NCBI GenBank assembly: GCA_943735955.1
Contig: OX030958.1
Span: 5,189,626-5,253,625 of the forward strand
Direction: 5' to 3'
Source of the DNA: Piscicola geometra
Taxonomy: Eukaryota; Annelida; Clitellata; Hirudinida; Piscicolidae
DNA length: 64,000 nt
The first letter of the stretch is position 1. Each line of letters starts with the position of its first letter. Under the pieces are notes generated by a model. It searched no databases and was not told the DNA's origin. It saw nothing but the letters and a program-made list of their open reading frames with translations. This document shows, one piece after another, positions 13,599 through 49,200 of the stretch. The translations under genes were made by a program, and so were the position numbers.

Positions 13599-13780
13599 GG
13601 TGAACGGGTAGCTGGGTCGGCAACGACTCTCGGCTTGACCAATAATGAAAGGTCCTAGGTTCAAGTGCAACCAATGCCCTAGTAACCCAAAGGCGCAAAT
13701 GAAAATATGCAACCCAAGTGGCCTGGAAGCCCGTTCGGGTTATACGCCACTATAATAATGCTCGTCATTATTATTGCATT
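13599..13780 (+). mobile_element. tRNA-derived SINE, near-complete copy
   Basis: Starts with a tRNA-like head: a box-A-like TAGCTGGGTCGG and a box-B-like GGTTCAAGTGC about 50 bases apart. A tRNA-unrelated body and a tail ending in ATTATT repeats follow. The body contains the self-complementary CCCGTTCGGG. It is very similar to the copies at 19.3 and 23.2 kb. The tRNA head is known to provide an internal pol III promoter in such elements. Confidence 0.85.
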
Positions 13781-15163
13781 GCTTTTCAGTCAAATACGTT
13801 GGCAGATTAGGTCATTAAAAAATCTACAAAAACTATTTTTCTAGCGTCTGATGAATAAATATATTAGGGCTTTTAAAGAAATATGTAAACTGAAAAGCTA
13901 AAATAAAAATATGTGTGAAAATGTTATCCATATAATCAAACTTTTCAAACTCTTAGTTTTCATTACTTGTAGGTATAGGTAAAATAAATTATGTTTGAGA
14001 AGTACGAAACACACAAAAACTAACGCGAAACTTATTGAATTACACTGAAACTGGAATTTTGATATTGAAAAAAAAATTAATAATCTTTTCAAAAACATGA
14101 ATAAACGCCTGAAAACGACTCTAAATTTCCAGTAATCATAGAAACTTTTATTCTCTACAAACCACGCTTTACAAAAGAGCACTTTAAACGAAAAGTTTTT
14201 TTTGAATGAAAATTAATCAAATATTAGAAAAACGAGAATATATTTGTAAAATTTCTTGAAAATTAATTTTCTGAATTAAAAAAAAGTGCACATTTTTAAT
14301 AATGTGATCCACTTGAGAATTGTTGTTTTCTTCAAAAAAAACTTTTCACCCAAGAGCGATTTTAAAAGTCTCAATAAACGCTTAAAACTATAAAAAAGTA
14401 CCAAAAAGGACATGCAATAAAGCATTAGGTGGAGAAAGTTTTATTTGGCTAGTGTGGATGGCGAAGTTGATGGCTTAAATTACGATGAAGATCAAGAAAT
14501 TGATGTGGTTTTGTCACAATTTAATATTTTTGGTTTTTCAAATTCTGTTCCCATTCATATATAATTCCATTTTTGTAAAGGTTAATCTCGTAACAACTTT
14601 TGTATAATACTCAACTTTTTTTCCGTTTTCATTTTTAATCGATCATTCATCTAGGAGTTAAAAACCATTTACAAGCATTATGAGCTGGTGATCAGTCCAA
14701 GAACAAGCACCTCATTTGAATAATTAGCTCTGTTAAGAATTTCATCGCTGTAATAGTTTCTATTCAAGAATTTTCTTATTCGTTTTATTACCCAAAATTT
14801 AAAAGAATACAGACATAAAAAAGTTATATAACTCTCGTTTGTACTATCAATTAAGCCTGGGAATAGCCAATTTCTAAAAGATTATTCAAAAAAACTATTT
14901 TTGTGTTTTTATTGATAATTTCTATCAGTTAATAAGAAGCATATAATGCCTTTATTCTTCGAGTAACGTGTCCTGAAACATCCGGTACTTAGGAAGCCTT
15001 TAACAATTAAGTTGATCTAGAAATATTGTATACATAAAATCTACTTTTTTATTTATACAAAAACTGTTATCAACATAGAGTTAAAACTAGTTTTAAAAAA
15101 CATTAATTTTTTGTTTTTTTAAACATTAATATTTCAACCATATTCTTTAAAGTATATTGTATT

Positions 15164-15346
15164 TTACACAGTGAAATTAAAAGTTTTGATTTCCTGATGT
15201 TTTATCAATCTCTTCTCAGTGACTTCATAGTGTTTTAAATTTTCCACGTTTTCATGTTCATAACTTAACTCTGATTTTATCAAACCTTGATTACTTTCTT
15301 TTCGACAGGTTTTTTCCAATGCTACATTAAAATGCGTGAAAGTCAC
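15164..15346 (-). CDS. Possible minus-strand coding exon
   Basis: A 60-codon open frame on the minus strand with polar, charged protein-like composition (KSELSYEHENVENLKHYEVT). It can be extended upstream to an acceptor near 15370 and ends at a possible GTGTAA donor or a stop. The family is not recognised. It may belong to the same gene as the exon at 15826-15968. Confidence 0.25.
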   Translation of the reverse strand: MTFTHFNVALEKTCRKESNQGLIKSELSYEHENVENLKHYEVTEKRLIKHQEIKTFNFTV

Positions 15347-15825
15347 AATGTATGAAAAGCAGCTTTGCTCACAATAAAAATATAGGAATAAACTGTTAAT
15401 AGAAAGAACATTCTAATTTAAACATAGTTTCATAAAATGAATAATAGTAATCGTTCAACGAACTAAAATTGAACATTTACATATTTTTATTAACAGAGCA
15501 GCAATCCCTAGACTATATAGTACATTTTCCAAATATTATAAAATTGTACAAATGAAAAATTTCTTTTTTTTTAATTGTAAAAATTGATTTCGAGTTCATT
15601 TGAAAACGTCATCTGGGAGTTTTAATGGCTTTCAGGCAATTCTATGTTTTCTGACAGCACTCGGAAAAACCAGTGAAACTTTAAAAGTTTTTTAATTAAC
15701 AAAATCTAAAACAATAAAACGTGTATAAAATGTTTTCACATCTTTTAATAAATTTATTTAATCAAATGAATGCATTATTAATGAAAAGAAGAGAATGAAT
15801 ACTAAGAAACAATCATTGAATTCAC

Positions 15826-15968
15826 AAGATCTGCTCTGTGAATAAAAAATCACGCTCTGAAAGCTCCTTGACAAATGCGCAGGCACCGAGAATGCCTAAT
15901 TGCTGTTTGAGTGATTGTTGAGTGTTTAGCAGAATGAAAGAGGCTTTCTGAAGCATTTCGTGTGTTGC
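15826..15968 (-). CDS. Possible minus-strand coding exon
   Basis: Bounded by the acceptor ACTTTAAAG and a donor GTGAAT on the minus strand. It encodes 47 residues with helical, protein-like composition, including QQSLKQQLGILGACAFVKEL. This frame is better than the longer 82-codon frame overlapping it, which is low-complexity. Leaves in phase 2. It may be an upstream exon of the minus-strand gene at 2.8-9.6 kb, but no continuous phase chain was established. Confidence 0.35.
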
Positions 15969-16799
15969 CTTTAAAGTGTTTTTTTCGTATTGTGTTTATG
16001 TGTTTATATTTCGGTTGCTCTGTGTATGTTTGTGTGTTTGTTATATGAATATTTCTTTGAATCTTTTTTTTCGTATGTGAATGTCGATATGTTTGCATTT
16101 GCCATTTTCGATTTTTGACTATTTTTTGTGTGTATTTTTTTTCTATTTGTATGTGTGAGGGAGTGTATAAATTAAGTCTTAATAGCTATATTCATATGAA
16201 AATAAAATATTTTTTATATAAATAAATAGAAATAGAATTTAACTATTTTTTGATAAAAATTAACCCTTTTATTACCATATTGCAATGCCATATACAATTA
16301 CATTATTTTTATTAAACCATTTATTTTAATGTTTAATCTTTCAAAGTGAATAAAATGTTATTAATAACCTTGTCCTGAAAATCCTTTCATTCCATATAAA
16401 CCTTTCAAAAAGATGATATTTTATCAAAAGCACATCAACCGTGAACACAAAAGATAAAAAAGGAAACCATGAAAAATTGTATTTATCATGCAAAATTGAT
16501 CTAATTCTTTGAGAGAAAAATACAAAAAATAAAGACATTATCACTCCACATTGAATTAAATATATCTTTAATGAATTTAAAAACAAATTTAATACTTTTC
16601 AAAATGCCCTTCATTAAACTTTAAGGATTAAAATGAAAATATTTACAAGTAGTTTAAAATTATTGAAAATCATTTTTAAATGCTCTTTGTTTTTAAACAA
16701 AATTTTTTTTAAGTGTATTGAATAAAAACAACGATTTTTGCATTTAAGCTGAACTGCATTTTGGCTTTATACAAAGCCGGCAGCCTTCTAAATCAACGT

Positions 16800-17150
16800 T
16801 CAAATTAGAGGGACTCTGCGCTTTGAAGGAGTAATAGAGACTTCTTTGAAATGACGCCTGAGTGGCAAGGTGGCTGAATAGAATCTAGGCGGGTGATAAG
16901 TATATATGAGAGTAGATGAAGTAAATTAAAATTTGGATGAAATGGAAAAAACGAAAGAATGGCAGAAAAAGTAAAAAGATGAAAACGATTGTCGAAGAAG
17001 TTTAGGTAAATTGGCAAAATGGAAATTAGTCTATGTAATTGTAAATTGGCTTCTAACAAAAATTAGTGGTAGATTTGGATATTGAATAAGGGGAGGGCGT
17101 TCTTGAATTTTATTCAAAAGCGCTATATAAATTTGTTTAATTGATTGACT
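16800..17150 (+). mobile_element. Possible 5'-truncated LINE remnant
   Basis: Purine-rich plus strand followed by a tail containing GCGCTATATAAATTTG and an ATTGATTG-like repeat. This recalls the 3' end of the intact LINE at 57.2 kb (GGCACTATAAATACTAC). No ORF survives. The assignment rests on composition and the tail only. Confidence 0.3.
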
Positions 17151-17252
17151 AATAAATAACTGTATATTTAAAAAGTAAATAAATAATGAAAAGCATAAAA
17201 GAAGTGGCTAGAAAGGAAAAACTATTTAATATTTAAACTATAAATTTGAAAC

Positions 17253-18348
17253 TAGAGACCGACCGAAACAGATATTTTTATTTCGGCCGAAACCGAAATT
17301 AGGCCGAAATTAAAATCAATTTTCGGCTGAAACCGAAATTAAGCCGAAATTGAATATCAATTTTCGGCCGAAACCGAAATTAAACCGAAATTCTAATAAG
17401 ATTTTCGGCCGAAACCAAAATTTTTTCCAACTTTTATTAAAAATGAAAAAATAGTATTTAACGATGAAAATGCCAGTTTATTAAGTAAATCCAAACAAGC
17501 GTATATTTAAGCCAAAAAATAAAAGTTTTTCAACGACTGTTGACAGGCTTTGCTTTGGTCAGATTGACATTTTGTAAAAAACTTCCAAATAGGATTCAAC
17601 GACATTCTCACAATTTATTTTTTAATTAATTAATCGAAGCCAAATCTTCTCGTTCTTTCGACTTATATATAGTGTTTTTCAAAGAAGGGTTATCTAGAAT
17701 TCCACATGCTTGTATATGTTATTCGAACAATTAGTCTTATGTCTCCAATAAATCAATTAACCAATCAATTAATCAATTAATAATATTTAAAAGATATCTA
17801 ATAGAGATGAGAATCGAACCAAAACTTAATAATTCGAGTTCGAATGAGGATATACAGATACTTACTTTTGACAATAACATTTTTTTAAACAAATGTTTTA
17901 AGAAATAGAATTTGCTTAAAAATGTTTTGTTAAATATCACCATTGAACGTATGCTAATTACTTAAATTTCAAATACATGATTGTTGTTCCAGATGCTTGT
18001 ATATGTTATTCGAATAATTAGTCTGATGACACCCATAAATCAATCAACCACGATAACTAATAGATATCTAATAGAGAATCGAATCCGAACTTAATAGTTC
18101 GATTTAAGATACAGATATATCAGATAAACTACATAAATAAATAAAAATTTCGGTTTTTCGGTAAATATAAGATCCATTTCGGCCGAAACCGAAATTGACC
18201 CGAAATTACCAAATTATTTTCGGCCGAAACCGAAAAATTGCCGAAATTGTAAAATTAGATTCGGCCGAAACCGAAAATTGCCGAAACTAAGAAAATTGAC
18301 AATTTCGGCACCAAAACCGAAACCGAACCGAATTTCGGTCGGTCTCTA
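17253..18348. mobile_element. Non-autonomous hAT-type DNA transposon, 1,096 bp
   Basis: Perfect terminal inverted repeats start TAGAGACCGACCGAAA at both ends. The element is flanked by an exact 8-bp direct repeat, TTTGAAAC, at 17245-17252 and 18349-18356. An 8-bp target duplication with TAGAG-type ends is characteristic of the hAT superfamily. Both subterminal zones are packed with copies of a palindromic TTTCGGCCGAAACCGAAA motif, a likely transposase-binding array. The middle carries a diverged internal duplication: ATGCTTGTATATGTTATTCG occurs near 17706 and again near 17993, followed in both by ATATCTAATAGAGA. No transposase ORF is present. Confidence 0.92.
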
Positions 18349-18356
18349 TTTGAAAC

Positions 18357-20089
18357 AGATGAAAAAAGATCTGAAAAGACTAAGACTAAAGACTAAGCTT
18401 GAAATCATAAAAAGAAGGTATACAAAATATATTTACAATTTAAAATAAATAAATGAGTTAAAGTTATAAAACAAGGTCATTGTTCGCGTTTCGATACAAT
18501 CTTGGCCTTAAGGATGGAAATATTAACCACAATTGGATAATATTAACTTTAAAAAATTGTTTAAATCAAATTATTGTTGCTTTTTCTTTTATTTAAACAG
18601 TTTTTATATAAAAAAAAATGTGATGAACAACTTTATTTTTTTGAAGTTTTAAAACTTTTACTTTGAAATAGTGATTTCATTGTCTTCTTTTTTATGGCAT
18701 GTTCTCAACTTTTTGTTTATAATACAATTGCAACTTCAGTTTTTTTCATATTGAAAAAAAATTCGCTAAAGCATTTTTATTAGAATTAAAATTATTGGTT
18801 GAAGTAACTTTTACACTTTATAGTAAAAATGGAAATATAATTAGAAAATCATAATTTTCATTTCATTATTTAAACGTAATTAAAATTATTTTCTGACTTT
18901 AAAAAATATTTGAAAGTAAAATTTCTCATTAACTCACATAATTCACATAATTGTGTCCTAACTTTGTAACTTAAAGCAGGAGCGTTAAAAATAACAATTG
19001 TACTTTCATGATTGGAAAAACCCTTTTCAGTTAAGATTTCGTAAACATTCTTATATAAACTATTGAGAATTTGAATTTAATTATAAATTATTAGAATATT
19101 ATGAAAGTTTTCATTGTATAAATTTGTTTTGTCGATAAAAAAATTTTAAAGAAAAAATGGGTTATTATAAATATTAAAATAAAAATAATTTACTAAAATC
19201 TTTTATTGAAACCTAATTTTTTATAATATTTCTTTGCAAACATTATTATAAATAATTATCTAAAATAAGCCCCTTTTTTGGAAAATGAAAAAGATTTATA
19301 AATTTAATTAAATGAACAATAGGAATAACCGGATAAACGGGTAGCTGAGTCGGCAACGACTCTCGGCTTGACCAATAATGAAAGGTCCTAGGTTCAAGTG
19401 CAACCAATGCCCTATTAACCCAAAGGCGCAAATGAAAATATGCAGCCTAAGTGGCCTGGAAGCACGTTCGGGTTTTTCGCCACTATAATAATGCTCGTCA
19501 TTATTATTATTATTATTGTTATTAACCTTCATGAAACTAAGTTGTGCTATATTTTAAATTTGAAAGCAAAACTTCAAAGAGAAATATTATCTTGAATGAA
19601 TAATAACGCAACTCAAAATTACATAAAAACTGTAATGAGAACTATGATTGTGATCTGATTTCGAAAAGTAGTAGAGAAATTTTCAACAAATAACTGTGAA
19701 CGAAACATATACAAAATATTCGCCAATAAATTCCAAATCTTTTTTGAAAACGAAAATATATCCCTAATACCTTGTTCCTTTTTCAAACTAGAATATCCGA
19801 TTGTTAAATAGAGAAATCATTTTGGGCTTATCTCAGGAAGGGTATTTTCTTATCGAGGTCGCATTTATTCTTTACGGAAGGATTTTTTCATATCTTAAAA
19901 ACTTTTATCTTCCGTTAAATAGTCATCTATGTTCCTAAACGCTTTTGTGACGATGTTTTCAGAAACCTGTTGTAATAAATAAAGTATAAATAAATAAAAG
20001 ATTTTAATTTTAGAACAAAATTAAAGTTAAACGATAAAACCTATATTTCTACGTCAGATTCTTTGTATCAAACAACCACTCTTCCACAG
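18357..20089. other. AT-rich stretch upstream of the first recognised lectin exon
   Basis: Apart from the SINE at 19.3 kb nothing is supported. The signal-peptide exon of the SUEL/CUB gene should lie here or further left; it must leave in phase 1, and no convincing candidate was found. Confidence 0.4.
19335..19520 (+). mobile_element. tRNA-derived SINE, near-complete copy
   Basis: Same family as the copy at 13.6 kb, with box-A-like TAGCTGAGTCGG and box-B-like GGTTCAAGTGC, and a tail of ATT triplets (about 19500-19520). Confidence 0.85.
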
Positions 20090-44093
<24,004 letters not shown>

Positions 44094-46212
44094 GTCTGAT
44101 GGGGTTTCCGAGCGTTTAGCAGGCTGCGTCGTGGTGGTTTCAGAGTGACGACCTTATGCACTTGTTAGATCAAATATTTTGCAGCGGAAATTGTAATAAT
44201 TGTTTTAATTCCATAACTTTCAAAAGAGAGAAGTACATAGAATTATTTAAGTGTTAGTTAACAATGAAACAAACCAAAAAGTCTTCATAGTTTTAAGCAA
44301 ATGCATAGGCAAACAATATCACGTACATCTTATCCGTGTACAGAATCCTTAAACCATTTTAGAAATTATTTTCTTTTCTTAATTTTTTCATGTTCAAGCA
44401 TCCTTTTGTCATCTTGTAAATATTTTTTCTTGAAGCCATGTCTACTTTAGGATTCATATCCTCAATGTTTCAATGCGTAACATAAAAAATTTCAACGTGA
44501 AAATAGACTTTTACAATTGTTCAATGCACTTTACTTTTTAAAAGTTTAGATTTTTTTAAAAAACGATTTTAGTTTTATTATAAATTTTATCGTGGATCCT
44601 GGAGCGAAATGCTGGTTGTACACAAAGTTTTACTTTCTTCCCAAAATGAGTCGTCATTAACTTTTGTTTCTTATTCGTGTTTTAAAAGCTTATCATCTCA
44701 AATTTCTCTTTTACACGCTAAATTTCTTCATCGCTTTTTATAAGAATTTCTTCTTGAACAAAGCAAAACGGAAAAAAGCAAAAAAAATTATTTGGGTTTG
44801 TACTGATTAACTTTATAAATGAGAATTAGGTATAAATTCGCTAAAATAAATTACATTTCGGAAATAATCATTAGTTTCATTCTCTAAGAAGACTACAAAG
44901 TATGAATCGAGAAATATCCAATAGGAGCTTAATGTATTAAGTTAATATAATTTTGAAATATTTTCATACGGTTAATTATTCTGATTAAAATATTCATCTA
45001 TATTATTTATACAAAAGTCAATCTGTCATCTATTGAAATAATGTTTTAAAGAATTTACTGTACCGAAAAAATAAACTTTAAAGTTATTTCATAATAGCCA
45101 GATTTAAATTTTAAATAGATTTGTATTTTATTTATCATGAACTGCAATCTTTTGTTCAAGTTTGTCCCATTTCATTCCATGTTTGATAGTTAATTTTGAT
45201 CAGTTGTGCAGAATAAAATAAAATATTAATTTTAAGAGTTATTTGAGAATCAAAATTATATTCATCAGTATTATTCATGAAAAATTCAAATTACAATTAC
45301 TGGATAATCTTCTTCATATGTTTCAACCAAATAAATCAATATAAAATTCTTTCTTAGATTATTAATCAAATTAATTTAATTCAAATATTTATATTTTCAA
45401 ATACTTCAACAATGGTTATTTCTAAATTTGAAGTTTTTATATAAAAAAAGAATTGGTATGAAAACAAGATAAAAGAAAATAAAAGTCTTAAGTGCAATTT
45501 TTCAATTGTTAAATGATATTACAATATCAGTAAAATAGGAGTTTTTAAAAATTATGTATTGATCATTTAAATATTGTTTTTGAATTATTTTTTAAAATTT
45601 ACTCGGAAGTATAGTGTGGTAACTTATCAAATAAATGTTTTTATCTAGCAGATAGTTACAAAGGTAAAAATAGGACACATCTATGGAATGATGTCAAAGG
45701 CAAAGATGCTGTTGCAATTGGAGGTGTGTTAGTAATAAACTGTTATTCCATTTGTTCCTACAGCAGGTCGAGTGAGGGTCATAATGCTGGCGTTTATGGT
45801 GTCCTGTGGGAGGTTTATCGGAGTATTTTTAATTTATGGCCTTTTGAAGAGTGTAGATATCGATTTAGGACAATTTTATTATATTTATTATTTATTTACC
45901 GTTTATCGATAATAATAATAATAATAATCACCATCATCATCATAATAATAATAACGCCTTTCTCGGTCACCTAAACTTCAAATTTTCATTCGCGTCTAGA
46001 GGCTACTAGTGCCTCGGTTGCACTCTAAACTAGGACCATTAACCGTTGGCCATGACACAAGTCGTTACACAGTCGGCTAACCATTCACTCAATTTAAGTT
46101 ATGTTTGATAAGATTTGAAATGAACCATCTTTATGAAAATGGTGTTTTCAAATTTAATGAATTTTGAAAATAAAATTAAAGGGTTTAACATCAAATCCTC
46201 AACATTTTTTAA
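44094..46212. other. Convergent intergenic region
   Basis: 3' flanks of the receptor gene (plus) and the cadherin gene (minus). Apart from the old SINE at 45.9 kb it is AT-rich with no supported exon. Confidence 0.5.
45908..46091 (-). mobile_element. tRNA-derived SINE, diverged minus copy
   Basis: Begins with an ATA/ATC triplet-repeat tail (45908-45957) and ends with GTCGGCTAACCATTCACTCA, the complement of the tRNA-like head. It is recognisable along its whole length but heavily substituted. Confidence 0.7.
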
Positions 46213-46220
46213 AACTTTAT
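46213..46220 (-). terminator. Likely polyadenylation signal of the cadherin-like gene
   Basis: The minus strand reads ATAAATAAAG about 25-30 bases after the TAA stop at 46245-46247, a normal position for AATAAA. Confidence 0.45.
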
Positions 46221-46244
46221 TTATAATACAGAATAAATAAAGGT

Positions 46245-49200
46245 TTATAGATATAGCATCCAAAAATATTTTCTAAAATTAAATAATGGTTGAAAATATG
46301 AATAATGTTTTACCTGGGAAGTATTCACGTCACTTCGGGCCAAAAGTGAAGAGTCACTGAGATGATTGAGGTCTCTGGGGTTCTGAGCGTTTTTGAGATG
46401 AATTGTCGAGTTTTGTAATACCATCTGGTTGCTCACTGGAAGCTTGCTTGAATCCATCTGAGGCTTGATGTTAGTGCTCTGGTTTTTGCGACTTGTTAAA
46501 TCAGTAGTTTCAGTTACCAACATGCCTTGAAGCCTGTCTAGCTTTGATGGTTTTCTGAAACACAGTTTTTTTTTAAATATAATTTTTTAAATGTTCATGA
46601 AACTGAACTTGTTTTTACAAGAAATGTATCTTACACGTTTCTATTTTTGATAAAGGTATTGAAGCATTCAAAATTCTTTTACAAAAATATTTTAAACAAA
46701 TATAAGCTGTTTTTCCCACCTATTTTGGGTAAAAGGATCCCCAGATTCTTCTGAAAAAGTGGTTGATATGTTGTTGAATTGATCCTCTGACTGCCTGCCA
46801 CTTCGATGTAATGTTTAGACAAACTTTTTTTAAATAGGTTGAAAACAATGCTATAACTAAACTTATTTGTAACTTAATAGTTAATAAGAATACTAAGAGT
46901 TACATACTGTATACTCGTTTTAATCAGAGCATCTAAAAATATGAAAAAGGTATACTAAGATTAAAATGTAGATTTATTTTTAAATTATGCATAAAAGTAA
47001 ATAATTTTTTCATCACATACCGCTTATAAAGAAGACACATGAAGACCAGGAAGCAAATGATTAAAAAGAGGAAAAAACAGGCCAGAATCATCGAAACGAT
47101 GAAAGCCGCCCTGTAGTCCACATCAGATCTTAGAGGCTCAGGAGAAGAGGGTGAAAACGTGGGAGACAAGAGCACCAAGGCACAACTTGATGAAGTATTC
47201 TTGTAACGAGCACTGACGAGAATGGGCTGGTTGGAAGACCAGCAATCGTTTTGTGTGCATCTTAGGCCTCCTCTAGAGTCGATTCTGATGTTTCTGAGCG
47301 GTTTTTAAGTTGTTATTTATGTTTTTCTGAATCACGAAATTTTAAAAAAATAGCTTAAATATTATTTAAAATATTAAAAAGTTTTGAATTTTACTTTTTT
47401 ACATATTAAAACTAACTATGTTTTATATATTTTTTTACTAATAGAAATTTTAAATTTTTTGATGACTGAATTTTTACTTTGTTTTGCTGATCAGACTAAA
47501 TGAGATATCATTGATTTGAGGCTGGTTAATAAGCTGGAAAAATATTAATCATGAGAGAAGATATTAAATAATAATAAAATTATTCTCCTAATTAAATTAT
47601 TTAAAAAATATATATTATCATAAACTTATAAGATTCATATAAGTAAAATTCAAGGTTTGAAAATAGCAAAAATCGACTTTCAACTCAAACTTCAACACCA
47701 GCAAACAAACCTCCACACTTCCGAGGTAAGTTTCGTTAAAATATTTGAATTCATAGATGTCTTCAGAGAACTTCAAAGTTGCTAATACTTCGCTTTTAAT
47801 ATCAACGTTTAAATATGCAGTATCCACTGTGGTCTGCAATAATTGGAAAAGTAATTTCATGTTTAAATACTATTTGAAAGTTCAAATTTTTTTAACGCAT
47901 ATTTTTTACAAGATTTTTTTATGTGTCATAATATCTTTTATATGAATTTTTTTTTATTAAAAACAAGTTTATAAATCCCGTTATAAGTTACCGAGTTGAA
48001 GTAAAGAAGGACTTCAAGTTGGAGAGGTGAAACCAAAGAAGAGTCCAGTTCTTTTATCAAAAATATGTTTCTGAAATTATTTGATAATAACACAATTAAT
48101 TTTTAAACTTAATACAAATAAAATTTCACTGTGGTTCAGTAAAACAACGGCAAAAATATTTTATGATAGTAACGTCAAATTACACTCATAATGCATATTG
48201 ATTGTTTAAAAAAACTGACTGAGTTGAATGCGTGTATCAACAAATCTTTGTTTAATCATGCTCCAAACATCAAATACATTTTTAAAATAGGAACAGTTTT
48301 ACTGATTCACTCTTTCTTCTATATCAAGTTAAAACTAACTCACCCCTCATTTGTTACTCTGAAGTAACTACTGGACTTTCCAGTGTTTGCAATTTCAAAA
48401 GTGTAGGTTGAAGAATCAAAGTTAACCTTGAAATGAATGCGGTTTGTAAAAAACTGTATTTAATAATACTTTTTTATTTTCATTCATTAAAATATTTATT
48501 TATATAAAAAATTTAATCAAATTAGGAAAAAAAAATTGTTATTATAATAATTGATTCACGTGTCTCATCGAATCGATCAGTGAGTTTAATCAAGGACAAA
48601 ATAAAGTGTTCAATAACGTCCATTTAATGTTGTTTGACATCTAAAGCTATGGTAATATCTCGAAACAAAACACAATGCAAGTCAATCACCAGCATGATTT
48701 GATTGCTATTAAACTCAAGGCTGTTGACAATCTCTTAAGTTTTCCTCTAACAAAGTAAGAGAAAAATAAACTTCAATTAAAAATATATATGTATGAGCTT
48801 AAAAAAACTCACAAAAGGGGTGGTTAGCTGGAGAGTTTGAACAAGTGATCCAACTGGAGTTGAAGTATGCAAAGTGGTGCTAAAAGCTTGTTTTTCGAAT
48901 CTCACAGTCGGTCTGTGGCGTATGAGCACCAACGATGTGGCAAAGAGAGAATGCATGTTCTTTTTCACCTTTATTGAATGTGAAAATCTTCAATATAGAA
49001 AAGCACCTTTAATTTAATTTTATTAAAATGTTGAATACTATTTTTTTGAGTTGAGATAAATATCTAAATATTTGTGAATTTTTATGCTTCTTTTCCCTGT
49101 AACTCATATACTTTCAGATAGATAAAAATAAAAGTATAAAATACGATTTTATCATTTTTTCAATTAATGGAGATTTACCTGCAACTGCAAAAGGTATTGC

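Larger units (their letters stand above)
9875..15163. other. AT-rich stretch without a supported gene
   Basis: It contains a diverged SINE at 10.06 kb and a full SINE at 13.6 kb. No chain of splice-compatible exons was found. A GC-richer patch at 13.32-13.50 kb is open in several frames but could not be assigned. Confidence 0.4.

Noticed and set aside
13286..13642. 118-codon minus-strand ORF
   Set aside because: Its first part is the complement of a SINE and the rest is open in several frames without splice support.
13898..14182. 94-codon minus-strand Phe/Leu-rich ORF
   Set aside because: Hydrophobic composition expected from AT-rich DNA; no splice-compatible neighbours.
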